Position numbers and translations under genes: made by a program. The notes beneath the pieces were generated by a model. It saw nothing but the letters and a program-made list of their open reading frames with translations, had not been told where the DNA came from and searched no databases. A DNA stretch of 64,000 nucleotides, taken from NCBI GenBank assembly GCA_024529925.1, contig JAFEUB010001121.1:62001-126000 (forward strand), written 5' to 3'. The stretch is from Ophthalmolycus amberensis (taxonomy: Eukaryota > Chordata > Actinopteri > Perciformes > Zoarcidae). Positions 26,031 to 40,910 of this stretch are shown here, piece after piece. Position 1 is the stretch's first letter. Each line of letters begins with the position of its first letter.

Positions 26031-26059
26031 TATATTGCTTCTGTTGTTGAGTATCTGTT

Positions 26060-26178
26060 TTAGTTTTCTACATTTGTATGTGTGTTTTCATGCTGTGTGC
26101 TATGTGGAGCACTTTAGCACTGCTGTTCCTGAAATGTGCGAAATAATAAAGGTTTACTTATTTGCTGAAACTCTACTT
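26060..26178 (+). repeat. Degenerate retroposon-type tail
   Basis: The segment contains GGAGCACTTTAGCACTG and GAAATGTGCGAAATAATAAAGG followed by a TTTACTTATTTGCTGA run. This resembles the frequent fish repeat tail AGCACTTTGTGA...TGAAAAGTGCTATATAAATAAA. A better preserved copy in the opposite orientation lies at 49716-49790. Confidence 0.4.
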
Positions 26179-26189
26179 TGAACTTGTGA

Positions 26190-26720
26190 GGTGAATAGAT
26201 GGAAGCCCGTTTTCTAGCATAGCTTTACAACATCCTTGCACACACAGAGCGTGTAAGATATGGGCTTAGCCTCTGTGACGTCCCCCATAGGTTTCTGAGG
26301 AGCCTTTGTGAAGCTCAAATTGGGTGTCTCCGTGACGATACAGCCCATCTCCAGCCGCATCTAAAAATTGGCAAAGAGGTGGATCTTTGGTGGAGCTGAG
26401 ACCGGCCCAGGAGAGCAGACAGCTAGAAGCTAGCGACTTGAGATGGCACCCACCTGTCACCCGTAACGGACACACCCATAATTATACATACATTTAAGCC
26501 TTGGTATAATTAATTAATTAGAAGTTAGTTCCCCCTGCATACTTTTCTCATGAATGGGAAAATTAGGGATAAAGCTGAAAAAACGCTCTTTGTACCGGCT
26601 GTAAACACGGTTCTTTCTGCTGTAAAGTTGTTGTTTTTTTTACATGGGTGTCTATGGGAATTTTTTTAGCACTTCGAGTTGGCTTCACTTCTTAGCACCG
26701 AAGTATGCCGCTTGCTTGCT
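26190..26720. repeat. Dispersed teleost repeat, ~0.5 kb, unclassified
   Basis: Ordered landmarks include TGGAAGCCCGTTTTCTAGCA, ATATGGGCTTAGCCTCTGTG, ATAATTATACATACATTTAA, GGGAAAATTAGGGATAAAG, CATGGGTGTCTATGGGAAT and GTTGGCTTCACTTCTTAGCA. I recall all of them, in this order, from a repeat present in many fish genomes. It lacks an open frame. Whether it is a MITE or the remnant of a larger element cannot be told here. Confidence 0.55.
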
Positions 26721-29382
26721 CATCACACATGACATGTGTTCATCATGTGGCCCCGCCTCCCTGATTCCTTCCTGATTTCCTGCTTGTCTCATCGCACGTT
26801 CATTGGCTGCCTCGTTGAGCTGTCTGTGCACCTCTCATCTGTCTTTCTCTCAACTCACTCCATCTCCTCTGCTGTAATGGATGCTGAGAACTATTGATTT
26901 TCATCCTGGCTACTTCTCATCGAGCATCTGGCGGTCTCTTTCACTTGTGCTGTGAGCAGCGCAAAAGTTTTTCTTTCAGGTCAGTGAAGGAGGATCAATT
27001 GCACTACCTGTTGTATTTAAATTTTCAAATTTTGAATTCAAGAGGTGACAGTGAAAGCTCTCCCGCAGTATCCAGCGGAGGGGATTTTCCAGGTTTTGTT
27101 GTGAGGTCTCATTTTATCGTCCCTGCTGAGATTCTTCAGCTATTAGCTCCCCACTACATGATTGGACAGTTTGGAAATAACAGACCATTTGTCCCTTAAT
27201 CACCTCATAAAAAGCATCTAATGTTGTTTTCTCCCAATTAATCCAAAAGTAGTTTTAAATCACCACAAATTGACACCCTTGAGCAGAAAAAGGTCCTAGA
27301 TGCACTTTAGAAGACAACACCTCGACCCCTTTTCCGCACTGCATGTGGTAATGAGGGGAAATTGAGCAAAATGTGTTTTTAATTGAAAAAACAATGAAGC
27401 AGCAATATTTCATGCCTGAAATGCATTCCGAGATCAACCAAAGATGCAATAAAGAGTGGTCAAGTCAACAAAGCCACAGAAGACAAAGGGAGTGGGAGGC
27501 ATTAATCAGGTCGTCAAGGGGAACGCATCATGACAGTGTGTAGTGTCTAATTACTTGACGATCTCTCAAGTCTTGGACCCTCAGAGGCAAAGTGGATGAG
27601 AGGCGCACGAGCCCAGCTGCCTGGCTGCCGGACGCCTCTGGGCTCTATACGCGTGAGCACTGTGATTCTTCTGGTGCGCTGCAGCTGAGTGATCATTACT
27701 CAGATTGGGAACAGATACTGTAGCCTGGCTGGGGACTATTGACGTGGGTTATTTTTACTGTGCAGTTTGGCTTGAGGGAAAGGATAATGATCGTACCACA
27801 CATTATAATTCTAAAAGGCTTTTCTTGTTGCCCCGCGACATGCACACACAGTGGATCAGAGGCAATTCAACCAACCTCTGAAAGACACATTTTTACTGCA
27901 GAAGCAAACTAGTGAACTGCTGAACCAACAACTTGAATTTTGGATTCTAATGTATTCTGATGATAAAGAGTGAAATACTTCATTAAATACATTTGTCCCT
28001 GCACAAAACACCCTTTGTGTGCAATTGTGTCATTATACGTATATAAAAACTACATGTAAGAGAGCAGAAGTCCCAGTATGTAATGTCACTCTAATGTAAA
28101 ATAAGATCCACCGTCCAAATATGGTCTTACTTCAAAGCAGGAAGAGGTTATGTTCTTACAGCGAAGCATCATCCCTTTGGTTCGGTCTGAAATGTTTTCT
28201 TCTTGTTTTCTCTCGAATCAAGGAGGTTGCCAAACAAAGTGAGATTCAATTCCAGGTTATATGTAACAAGAGCAGTAATATACTCCCCCGTTCCCTCATT
28301 CCTCCTCCTGTCCAGCAACAATATAAGATGGTTGATTGCAGCATGGAATGTATCCCCCAATTCACTGCAATCCAAGGTTGCTTGAGAGGTGGTCCGTTTC
28401 CAAGCGAATCCTGGAGCTGTTCGATTGCAGACAGAACATAATCTCACCCAATTAGCAGGAAGTGAACCAAACCTTGTTACACAGAACCATCTGAGAAGCC
28501 GTCATTGGAAACTGTTTACACAATGGCAGGCACTTTAAGTAAAATAAACGCATTACTTGAAGCCTGACACAAATCTATTCATGGTGAAAACACCCTCACT
28601 TTTAAAACATTTGCAGAACCAATGTGTAGAGTATTTCAAAAACCTGCATTGCAGACAGTACCGGTACATGCATTTATTTACAGAATTGGCATTTTCTGTC
28701 ACCAGCTTTTGTTGGTGCATTGAGGCATTATTTGGGGGGCATTTAAACGCCACCAACTGTCTTCAAACAGTCAACATTTAAGTGTTTATAGCCGTTCCGA
28801 AAGGCAACACTTGTACGTAGGGGGAAAGTTGGCCCGTTATAGAGAGAGGCAAGATGCAGCACTCGCGCATATATGGACATGTTGGCACAGATTTTAAGAC
28901 AGTCTCTGATGGAAGTTATTCATAATGTTGCACTCGTTCGGTCACACAAAGATTGACAGAAATGGTTGTGTCAAGAATGAAAAAATAGAGCTTGAGAGAA
29001 AAGCTCAAGCCTTTGCACTTCTCTCACCGCCACACAGAAGAGTCAATCCCTCTACTCTGTGAAGATGTAGTTTGGAGAGGGTCTCCAAAGGTGTTCGACC
29101 AATATACGGCTGCAATAAATCTTTGAAAAGGGGTCATGCACTTCAAGAAAAAAAGGATAAAACCTTTCCAAAAACACACTGTGCTGTGTCAGCAAACGTA
29201 ACATGTAACGATTGTCAGACCACAGTTATTACAGCAGCAGAAAGTTTAATAACCCCTATTCTTGAATACCAATATCATCAATAATCTCTGGTTGTACATT
29301 TGACACCAGTGGACGTGCACAAGACCAAAGTCATACAACATACCTCTTCTCTCTCTGTTTATGTTTCGTGAGGACAAAAGGA

Positions 29383-29390
<8 letters not shown>
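26721..29390. other. Non-coding stretch with a possible regulatory block
   Basis: No gene was recognised. The part 27480-27770 is listed separately. Short open frames of 60-106 codons have no known domains. Confidence 0.5.
27480..27770. promoter_or_regulatory. Candidate conserved non-coding block
   Basis: A repeat-free block with GGCATTAATCAGG, TCTAATTACTTGACG and GTGATCATTACTCAG, giving several TAAT homeobox cores in a moderately GC-rich setting. There is no coding frame. Inference from texture only. Confidence 0.2.

Positions 29391-29415
<25 letters not shown>
29391..29415. repeat. (CA)n microsatellite
   Basis: About 12 uninterrupted CA units. Confidence 0.95.
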
Positions 29416-29579
29416 CCTTCTAGTTATCAAGATATACTACATCTGCTGGGAGAGTGAGTGATCTGTGTGTGTTTGTGTTCTTTTTTTGCTCGATGTCTCT
29501 TGCTCAGGCAGTTGGCCAGAGCACTTTTGCCGGAGTGAACAGTGACCTTTGACTCCATTACAGCTGATTAGATTGCCTG

Positions 29580-29890
29580 CGCCCCCCCCCCCACCGCTGG
29601 CCAACTGCCCGCACTACACCCTGACGCAACCAGGGCCACACACTGCTTTCTGTCCCCTCCACTTAAACCCTCCATCCCTCTCTCCACCTCTGTGTTCCTC
29701 TCCCTCACCTGCAGCTCCCTCCTGCTACCACTCATCCATCTCTGCCTCTCTCCTTTTCCTCCGCCGCTACTCTTTCTGTCCTCCTTACAAATCATCCTGG
29801 ATGCCTGGATGTCCTCCTCGTCCATCCATCTCTATCTTTAACCCTCTCTCCTGTCCCTCCTTCATCATGTCATCCCTCTGTTCCTTCCTT
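29580..29890. repeat. C-rich tract and pyrimidine-rich low-complexity segment
   Basis: A run of about 10 C at 29582-29592 is followed by about 300 bp of CT-rich sequence (CCTCCATCCCTCTCTCCACC and similar). The 125-codon plus-strand frame crossing it is proline/serine-rich because of this composition and is not credible as a gene. Confidence 0.6.
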
Positions 29891-29894
29891 TCAC

Positions 29895-30014
29895 ACCTCC
29901 AGAGCGTTAGTGAGGTTGAACACTGATGTTGGGCAATAAGGCCTGGCTCACAGTCTCTGTTCCAATTCATCCCAGAGGTGTCGGTTGAGATCAGGGCTCT
30001 GTGCAGGCCAGTGA
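29895..30014 (-). pseudogene. Tc1/mariner transposase C-terminal fragment
   Basis: On the minus strand the segment encodes PAQSPDLN followed by HLWDELEQRL, then a stop, then a stretch related to FNLTNALE. In Tc1 transposases the region reads SPDLNPIEHLWDELE, and its glutamate is the third catalytic acidic residue of the DDE triad. Here the PIE part is missing, so the catalytic residue is lost, and the frame is closed by a stop. Only about 40 residues of a ~340-residue protein remain. It ends at the start of a SINE, which suggests the SINE inserted here. Confidence 0.75.
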
Positions 30015-30017
30015 AAG

Positions 30018-30140
30018 GGAGGCGGGAGCTCAGTTGTTAGAGCAGGTGGGCCTTTAATCAAAGGGTTGGTGGTTTGATCTCTGGTTTCCACATGTTGGAT
30101 GTCCCTGAGCAAGGCGGGAAACCTTAAATTGCTGCCCATG
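30018..30140 (+). mobile_element. tRNA-derived SINE, plus strand
   Basis: A tRNA-like head with GGGAGCTCAGTTGTTAGAGC (30024-30043, A-box region) and GGTTTGATCTC (30071-30081, B-box region) is followed by the body CCACATGTTGGATGTCCCTG and GAGCAAGGCGGGAAACC. The layout matches the SINE on the minus strand at 13785-13915 and the one cut at the right window edge. It lies directly beside the Tc1 fragment. No tandem A-tail or clean target duplication is visible. Confidence 0.7.
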
Positions 30141-31871
30141 TAAATATCAAAGTAGCTTTCGACAAAAGCAAATGATGCAATGTTAGAAAACATTGACATG
30201 TTGAAACAAATAGAGGCCTTCCAGGCTGTTGCCACGAAGTTGTCTATAGCCTAAAATGTTGTATGTATGGTATTGGGTAGCATTAAAGTGCAGTGAAACA
30301 GTATCTCTATCTTCTGTGATGTTTTTGTAACCACATGTTTTGGAAATGTAAACAATTTTTGCTAACTGATATCCAAACACACACAACTTATGATACTTGT
30401 GTCGTCATGTTAATCGTTCAGTTATCGCTTGGCATAGGCCAAATTGTGAATATTTTATACCAAAATCCCTCTTTATTCTCTTTCTGATGACTCATCTTGA
30501 ACTGGCCATGTAGTCTATTACCCTCTTGCCTTTCTTCCTTGTTTTTTTCCTCCATCCCTTCCTTTTCCTCTCTCATCCCAGTCTCTCCCCCTTCTTCAGC
30601 GCTCTCTTTTTGCATCCATTATCACCTGCTCTCTCTCTCGCTCTCTCTCTCTCTCTCGCTCTCTCTCTATCTCTGTGTTCAAGCTCATAGCCCATAGCTT
30701 TGCTTCTTGGTTAAGGTCACTGTCAGTTTACATTAACCGTAGTTCAGTTATGTAATCCATCACGCACAATGAGTCCATGTATTCCAGCACACACAAACAG
30801 ACATTTTGCTCTCATCAGGTGTGTAGTGTAACATTCTCAGTCCAAAAGGCCAACATTTAACGTTGGTGTTCATGGAGTCCTCTCACACCTCTCTGTCATT
30901 GATACATATCTCCTCTATATATTCCTAATCCTATCAAACAGAAATATGGCCGACATGAACATCGGGTCCGGATGATTGAATGAAGTGAAACAAGAGGGCA
31001 GTTTAGTCGGATTATCAGGCTACAAATACGGCTAGTCGGACTGTGCGCAGAAGGCCACAAAGTCAGTACGCCAAATACCAAAAACATGATATTGCTGTTA
31101 GGGCTGCAGTGACAGACACCCCCAAATTTAGGAGAGTAAAAGGAGTTTACCTGTTTGTCAAAGTACTCTGCTTTTATAAAAACCACACCACCACTGCCAT
31201 CATTTAATTACTGAAGCCTATTGAACTATTTATTCTTTGAGATTGGCTTGAGGTCCCTTTTTAACAATGTCAGTTTGCAGATTTCCTTCTATGTAAGCAG
31301 TAAAAGAAGGAAATCGCCTTCCTTCAGAAACGGTGTTTGTATAGAATGTCTAAATGAATTACGGAGGAAGCTCTCTTATGATCGTCTTGAATGCATTTTA
31401 CATTTGACTGACCTTGACGCTTCTGCATACAAAGAGAAACACAGAATCTCTCTGCTAGATTGATAGAAACCTGCATCAACCAGTAGCAGACTCTCAGTGG
31501 CACGATGGTGACGGTTTAGAGCCTGTGGGAGAATGTGATTGAAAGCTTGGATTATTTTAAACTGTGTGTTTACACCATTGTCGCCTTTGCTCTGGGGTGT
31601 GTTATGTCTACAGAAAGAAATACGGCTGTATAGACCTTTAATTTATGTTTATGATAGCAGGTAACCAGGCGCTGAACTTCTTTATGTCCTTAAACCATGT
31701 TCTTGATGTATTATTCAACGGTGAATTCAAGTAAAGCATCTAAAATATAGGATGTGTGGGTGCATAAAGAATGCCTCGTATGTGTGCGTCAGATGTTATT
31801 ATTCACCTCTGAATTCAAACAAAGCTTTTCAAAATATGTCTGCCCACGTATGCATGTGTGTCCCTGCATGA

Positions 31872-31872
<1 letters not shown>
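30141..31872. other. Non-coding stretch with CT array
   Basis: No gene was recognised. A CT-rich array occupies 30628-30672. The 80-codon frame at 31221-31463 and the 96-codon minus-strand frame at 30896-31186 have no known domain. Confidence 0.5.
30628..30672. repeat. (CT)n microsatellite, imperfect
   Basis: CTCTCT runs interrupted by CG and a TA; about 45 bp. Confidence 0.9.

Positions 31873-31906
<34 letters not shown>
31873..31906. repeat. (GT)n microsatellite
   Basis: About 17 GT units. Confidence 0.95.
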
Positions 31907-31908
<2 letters not shown>

Positions 31909-34065
31909 GTGTTGTTATTCACTGACCAAAGAGTCACCCCTGAGTTTATCAATCGTGGACTGTGGCCACAAGGGCACCGTTAATGAACCAGGAACTTTGC
32001 TGCTATTAGTGAAATTAAAAAGGCGGCGTGTTCTACATGGTAATGAAGGTGTTGGTCGGTCTTTGACACGGCTCCAAAAGCACAGAAAACTAATATAAAT
32101 TCGCCCCTTAATTAAATCCTTTTGACGTGTTTCATATTCTGCAGCAGTTGGGCTGGGAGGAATGGGTTATTTTCCCACCTTGGCCTGACAAACCTTTTGT
32201 TGGGAGTAAATTGTAATAATAATGAAGCACTAATGGGAAAAAAAAGTGCGTTTGTTGATAGCTGTCTTGTGATTTTTGTCTTTAATCACCCCATGTTCGA
32301 ACAAACCGCTGCAAAAGTGTCCCCTACGATGCCCCTGTGGTAGATTTACTGTGATAAAGTGCCCTCTAGGTTGCCGTTAACATCGAGCAAACATGATGCA
32401 CTGCCATATAAGTTACCCTGTACTGCTAGAAAACTCTCTGCGTGCTGGTGCACCAAAGCACCCTTCAGACAGTCTGTGTCTGCCACTGACTCAGTGTGTT
32501 TGCATGCACTTTAAAGAGTACTCTACCAATTCAGCATATCACTCCCATAACTTTGCCGAGCTCAATAAACAGTTTGTTTTTTAAAGGATCAAAATCAATG
32601 CACCGGAACCCAACATATCGCCTTTTTCATTCAATGCATTCCTCTTCCTTGTCTATTCCACTATTTCTATTCAACTCCACACCTCGAGAATTTTTTTCAA
32701 TTTTTCAACCTCTTGTCTTCTGCCCCCAGTAGACGCTGGCTTATTAGAGTTTTCGCAGCTTCCCCTGAAGCCTCAAAAGGCTTTATACAACTCTTTTCAC
32801 ATATTTAGTAGCACTCCCATTGACCTGAAAACAGACTTTGATTTGTTTAAACCGGTGGAACTCCATTAAGTAACCAGATTCCTCAGAGAAGCCAGGTTAC
32901 TGGAGAATGGGTTGACATTAACTTTGTACATGTCAATCTTGTTCCCCGGCCGCAGAGCACACATGCACATTTTATGATGATTACGATTAGTGCATCTCTC
33001 AATTAAGAGAGAAGCTGTGCACATCAGCTCACAAGGCACAGCAGCCCAACTTCATTGTTTATTTAAACGTTGTTTTTCTTTCTCGTGCATTTTTGAAAGA
33101 TTACAGCTTTATTAATTGATGACTCTCATGACACAAATGTCATTGCATCCCGTCACTGCATCCCAAAGTCAATCTTTGTGATTTGCACCGTTTTGGCAAT
33201 GAAGCTCGTTTGCATAGAAAGGGGCAGATTTTGTGCTGTAATGTCTCCATATTACCGAATTCAAATACATGCAAATTGCACAGGAGCACAGAGACACTAT
33301 TTGCTCTGCTTTACAGTTAGGGTGCACACTTCACTCTTTGAGAATTACACCGTTTATTTTTGTCTTACTTACACACGTTTAGCGGCCGCAAAAGCCGCAC
33401 AATGCTTTTGTGAATTCTCGTACATTGCCAGGAACACACACACACACAATCCCATATTTGGTGACGATTAGATTTAAATGCTGCCTGTAGTGTGATGAAT
33501 TTCATTCTATTTGAACAATTGAATTAAACGTGGTCAACATTCATTTTCAGATGTTTCCTGATCATTTCAGACTCTATTTTCAGATTAGTATGAATCATTC
33601 ATTAAGACATTTAACCTGATTATATTTATGCTACTGCCTCCTGGAATGATTATAAATTCTCGTGCAATGTGTGGGTGTCTGAATGTTTTTAGATTGTTTA
33701 AGTACCCCCTGTGTGCCCATGCTTTTCCATAAGAGCCTTGTTTGTGTTTTTGCAGTGCGTGCTTTCTAGTCCGTGCAGTGTTTGTGGAAGTTATCTCCAG
33801 CTTCCTTTGAGTTTGCCCAACAGTCTTTGACAATACCCTGACTGAGCTTTGATCACCATCCTCCCTCTCGTCTCCTCACCCTGCTCTCTGCCATCCTGTC
33901 TTTCCTTCGTTTTTTGCCATCTTTCTCCTCTCTCTCTGTCTCCTTCTATATCCTGCCACCTTTGTCTTCCTGCCTCCCCCCTGCTTCATCTCCGTCAGCC
34001 CCTCCTGAACCTTTGTGCTTCTTCACTTTTCATTGACTCCCCTTTTTGAACTTATTCTCCCCGGG
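31909..34065. other. Non-coding stretch with a possible regulatory block
   Basis: No gene was recognised. Between 33100 and 33480 the sequence is repeat-free and contains a perfect POU octamer ATGCAAAT at 33269-33276 plus GTTTGCAT at 33209-33216. The pyrimidine-rich part 33860-34030 is low complexity. Confidence 0.4.
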
Positions 34066-34073
34066 TGGATGAG

Positions 34074-34122
34074 CGAGAGAGGGAGAGAGAGAGAGAGTAA
34101 GAGAGAGAGAGTAAGAGAGACA
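34074..34122. repeat. Imperfect GA array
   Basis: GAGAGA runs interrupted by GGGAG and GTAAG; about 50 bp of purines. Confidence 0.85.
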
Positions 34123-34807
34123 CATCCGTCTAGAAATCAAAAGTGCAAGGCGTTGCGTCTCCACATGAATTCCCACACACCTTGTAATTGCAGTCAGGGA
34201 GCCCTCCGACAACTCACTTAATTGCCTGCCATCCAATTTATGGCGAGATTGGGGAGGCGATGGGAGTCTGAGCAAAGGGGGGGAAATAGCGATGAGAGAA
34301 GAGAGATGACAAAAGGAGTAAAGAGGGCAGGGGAGATGGAGAACCAAGTCCAAAAAAAGATATGGTTTCTGTGTTATGTTCTGGTGCAAATGAACAGAAC
34401 GAGTGAACCATATTTCATTAAAAGTGAGGATTTTTATGGCATGATAGACAGTTATTGTATTTTCCCAACATTTAGAAAGGAGAAACTCAGAATGGACCTG
34501 CAGTTAGACCCATTAGTGACTTGAAGTGATGATTCTAGGTGGGAGGATTGCAAAGAGGTTGCCATTGTTCACGCGGGCGTTCTGCTACAGTGTAATTGAT
34601 ACAAGTGCAGCCATTAATGCTCCATTAAGCTTTATACGGTATACACTGTTGCTTTATGCAGAAGTGTGTTGAAGGCCTTTGTTGCTGCTCCTGCAACGCT
34701 TACAGAAAATGCCACGTACCATTAGACAAGAGTGTATCTATAGTCGGCACTGTCAGGTCTTGAACCACATCGGCAGGTAATTCAAACTACAAGGCGTGAA
34801 ATACCAA

Positions 34808-38284
<3,477 letters not shown>

Positions 38285-38420
38285 AATCTATCGATCCACC
38301 GCTTTACCCACTTTAACTGAAATGTCTTCACTATTGGATGGATATCCATTACATTCTTTACTGGCATTCATGAAGCCTGCTGATTTTGGTAATTTTTGTA
38401 TTTTACTGAAATATCTTGAC
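38285..38420. repeat. Fragment of a common fish repeat
   Basis: The segment has AACTGAAATGTCTTCACTAT followed by TGGATGGATATCCATTACAT, and later TGAAATATCTTGACTGTCA. This resembles a frequent fish repeat around ATATCTCAACAACTATTGGATGGATTGCCATGA. Truncated and diverged. Confidence 0.4.
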
Positions 38421-38929
38421 TGTCATAATTCCTGCCTCAGTGTCGTGTGTTTTCGTCCCTCCTTCCACTCTCATTCCGACTTCCCCAGGTCCTCCATTGC
38501 CATTCTCTGCCTGTCCACTCAGACTTCTCCACTTCAGTCACCTCACTCTCTCATTCACCTGCTCACCTGTTCCTAATTCCGCTATCACCTCTCACAGTAT
38601 TTATTCCAGCCCATCTCAACCGGCTCCAGGTTCAGTGAAGCTCATGCCTTTGCTTTCCAGCCATCCGAACCCAAGCCATCCTGTTCGGGGCTCAACAACA
38701 AGGCTTGCCCGTTTTCCCGGGGAAAGTAAAATGTCATTCCAGGCCAGTAAATCGAGCTCGAACTCACTCGCCCAATCGAGTCAGTGGTAAAAAAGAAGTA
38801 AAGTCATCGATTTTTCCCTGAGCTGATGGAAAGAGCTAAAGAATCGTCTCGCTTCCTTCTCATTTCTGTTGATTGCACTCGGGAGTAAATGGGAGTCTTT
38901 TCACACAAACAACGCTCTTTTCTGATCTT

Positions 38930-40098
38930 CCCTCAGCCACAGCTCTCCTTTCTCTTCTCTTTCTCACGTCGATGCTGCTCTTCTAGATTTAATTGCTTCA
39001 CCTCAGAGACAACAGCCGAGCGGAGCTAGACCAACAGGGGTACGAAATAACGTTGAGCTGGTTGTACCTCTGTATACCCCCGATGAGTTCAAGATGCATT
39101 TTCCAATGAAGAGGACGATGGTTCAAACACTTTGCAATGAGGTGCCATCTGAAATTACGAATCAGGGAGTTGGCTGATCATCTGCCAGCTGCCCTGTGCA
39201 GTCCTGGTTCTGGTTCTCCCTTGCCTCCGTTCCCTCCAGCAGGCCCAGTGATACTTTATTCAACAGCTTAGCCCTGATCAGGACACTGTGTAATTAAACC
39301 TTGGTCTCACTGTAGAATGTCTGGCTTTTTTTTCCCACACAAATAAGTAACAGAAAAAACAGTCCACTTGAATTCTACTGAAAGAGAATATATAGAAGAT
39401 AATATGAGCTTTTAACCTTTATAATAATAAAAGGCATATTTAAATGCTAATTCTCTGTGCAGGGAGATCAGGGACAGGTCTGAAGTCAAAGTCAGAAGTT
39501 AAGGACCCTTTCTTCGGGTCGTCTGGGTTGTCTCTCGTCTGACCTCTTAAATCATGGTCTGGCCCTCCGAGGCTGGCCTCAGAGCTATAAAGATAAGCCA
39601 GGCCTTCTCCAACAGTGCAGGCTTCCCTGGGGTGATGGGAGCCATAGATAGACCCCACACCAGTTTCCTGACACTAAATAAACCTTTCCACTTTGTTCAG
39701 CTCCAAGCATGTGATCACAAAATGGTGTTCATTGATTGCTATACAGGGTACACAGGGTTGTTGCTCAATGCCAGAGTCTACAATCTGACCTAAACAAAAG
39801 GGCAATAACTGACACCAGAAAATATTTCCCCAGTGATACACACATCACAGGAGATCCGTCTTTCCCGCTGCAGCTATGGCCTCTGGTGCCAAATACAAAG
39901 GACAACTCACTAGACTCCAGTCACACTACAACACAGAGTGTTGTCGAGAGATCATGGTTCAAGAGGTTTGAATATGTTGACATGGAACACACTGACCTTA
40001 TCCCCATGTGCATTCTGGCAAGCCACGTACTCCATAACGTCTGCTTAGTGAACGATCACCACCTGGAGGAGCTGATGCGGCGAGAAAAAGAGGCCTAA
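38930..40098 (+). pseudogene. PIF/Harbinger-type transposase, broken
   Basis: An amino-terminal piece at about 39046-39174 encodes YTPDEFKMHF and MVQTLCNEV, the pattern seen near the start of HARBI1-like transposases, and ends at a TGA. After about 280 bp of unrelated or intron-like sequence, a second piece (39554-39793) encodes WPSEAGLRAI, AGFPGVMGAID (first catalytic Asp) and AFSNS. After a frame shift near 39780, a third piece runs to TAA at 40096 with THITGDPSFPLQLWPL (second Asp in GDP) and SVVERSWF (catalytic Glu). It closes with VLHNVCLV and acidic residues. So all three DDE residues persist, but the frame is broken at least twice. The active protein would cut and paste an element between TIRs with a 3-bp target duplication; TIRs were not found here. 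A facing Myb-like frame follows. Confidence 0.8.
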
Positions 40099-40491
40099 CC
40101 CTCCGCTTCTAGCCCAAGAGCCTGAAGTCTTGTACCAGCATCACTATTGATTAAAAAGTGGAGACCCTTGCATGAACCAAGAAGATCATTTAAAAGACAT
40201 CAGTTGATGAATAACTGTAATTATTATTATTTAATATTGCAATGTTGCTAAACAAATATGTTTAAATATTAAAATAATCGCAGAATATTGACATTCAAAA
40301 CATAATACTGAAGAATAAAAAAATTAAATCCATAAATGTTTATGCCTAATAAAAATAATCATACAAATAATAACAAAAACATTCAATCTATTTGTGTTCT
40401 TTTCTTGTTTTGTTTTTGAAAGCAAGTTCAGGATAGCACAGGATCCTTTGCATCGTCTTCTGTGTGCCGTCGGTGTTCCTCCTGTGCTTTC

Positions 40492-40910
40492 TTATCTGAT
40501 GCTTCCTATCGGGCTTGAGAATCTGCTCTGTAGTCTTTCAGTCAGCCAGGTTCTTCTTTGGCCTTTCTTTTTAAGTTGGAGGCATGCTGTGGTCTCAGGA
40601 AGTGCTTGTTCTTGGGGCGTGGTCTGGTCTGTCAAGTTGGTATCCATGGGCAGCTGGGGATCCAGCAGGGAATTGTTCTTTCTATCAAGACCTGATGTGT
40701 TGCTTGCAGTTGCCAAAGGTACACAATGTTAGGGTATTTGTGCAACAGTTCATCTAAGACATGAAAATAGAGACATGTTGCCCTGCCGGCCCCTGATTTC
40801 TTCTTCTTTGACAGAGTATCTTTGTAGACTCTCGTCATCCGTTGCTGGTCAGTTGATTCCTCAGCTGGTCTTGGCTCTGATTCAAAAAAGAAGAGGAGAT
40901 GAAAAAAAAG
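40492..40910 (-). pseudogene. Myb/SANT-like companion protein of Harbinger element, broken
   Basis: On the minus strand, after ESEPRPAEES, the frame encodes MTRVYKDTLSKKKKSGAG and TCLYFHVLDELL. The pattern K-KKSGAGR-TC-YF--LDE-L is typical of the Myb/SANT-like DNA-binding protein encoded with the transposase in Harbinger elements, which brings the transposase to DNA and to the nucleus. A shift of frame near 40710 continues as a polar tail with LLDPQLPMDTNLTDQ and then basic KKKGQRRTW. The upstream part of the Myb domain, including its tryptophans, is missing or lies in another exon. It converges with the transposase, supporting one dead element. Confidence 0.6.

Noticed and set aside
29549..29926. 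125-codon proline/serine-rich frame
   Set aside because: Product of a pyrimidine-rich low-complexity stretch.
30018..30090. Functional tRNA gene
   Set aside because: A-box and B-box-like sequences are present but the acceptor stem does not pair and the SINE body follows directly; a SINE fits better. The same applies at 13852-13900 and 63950-64000.
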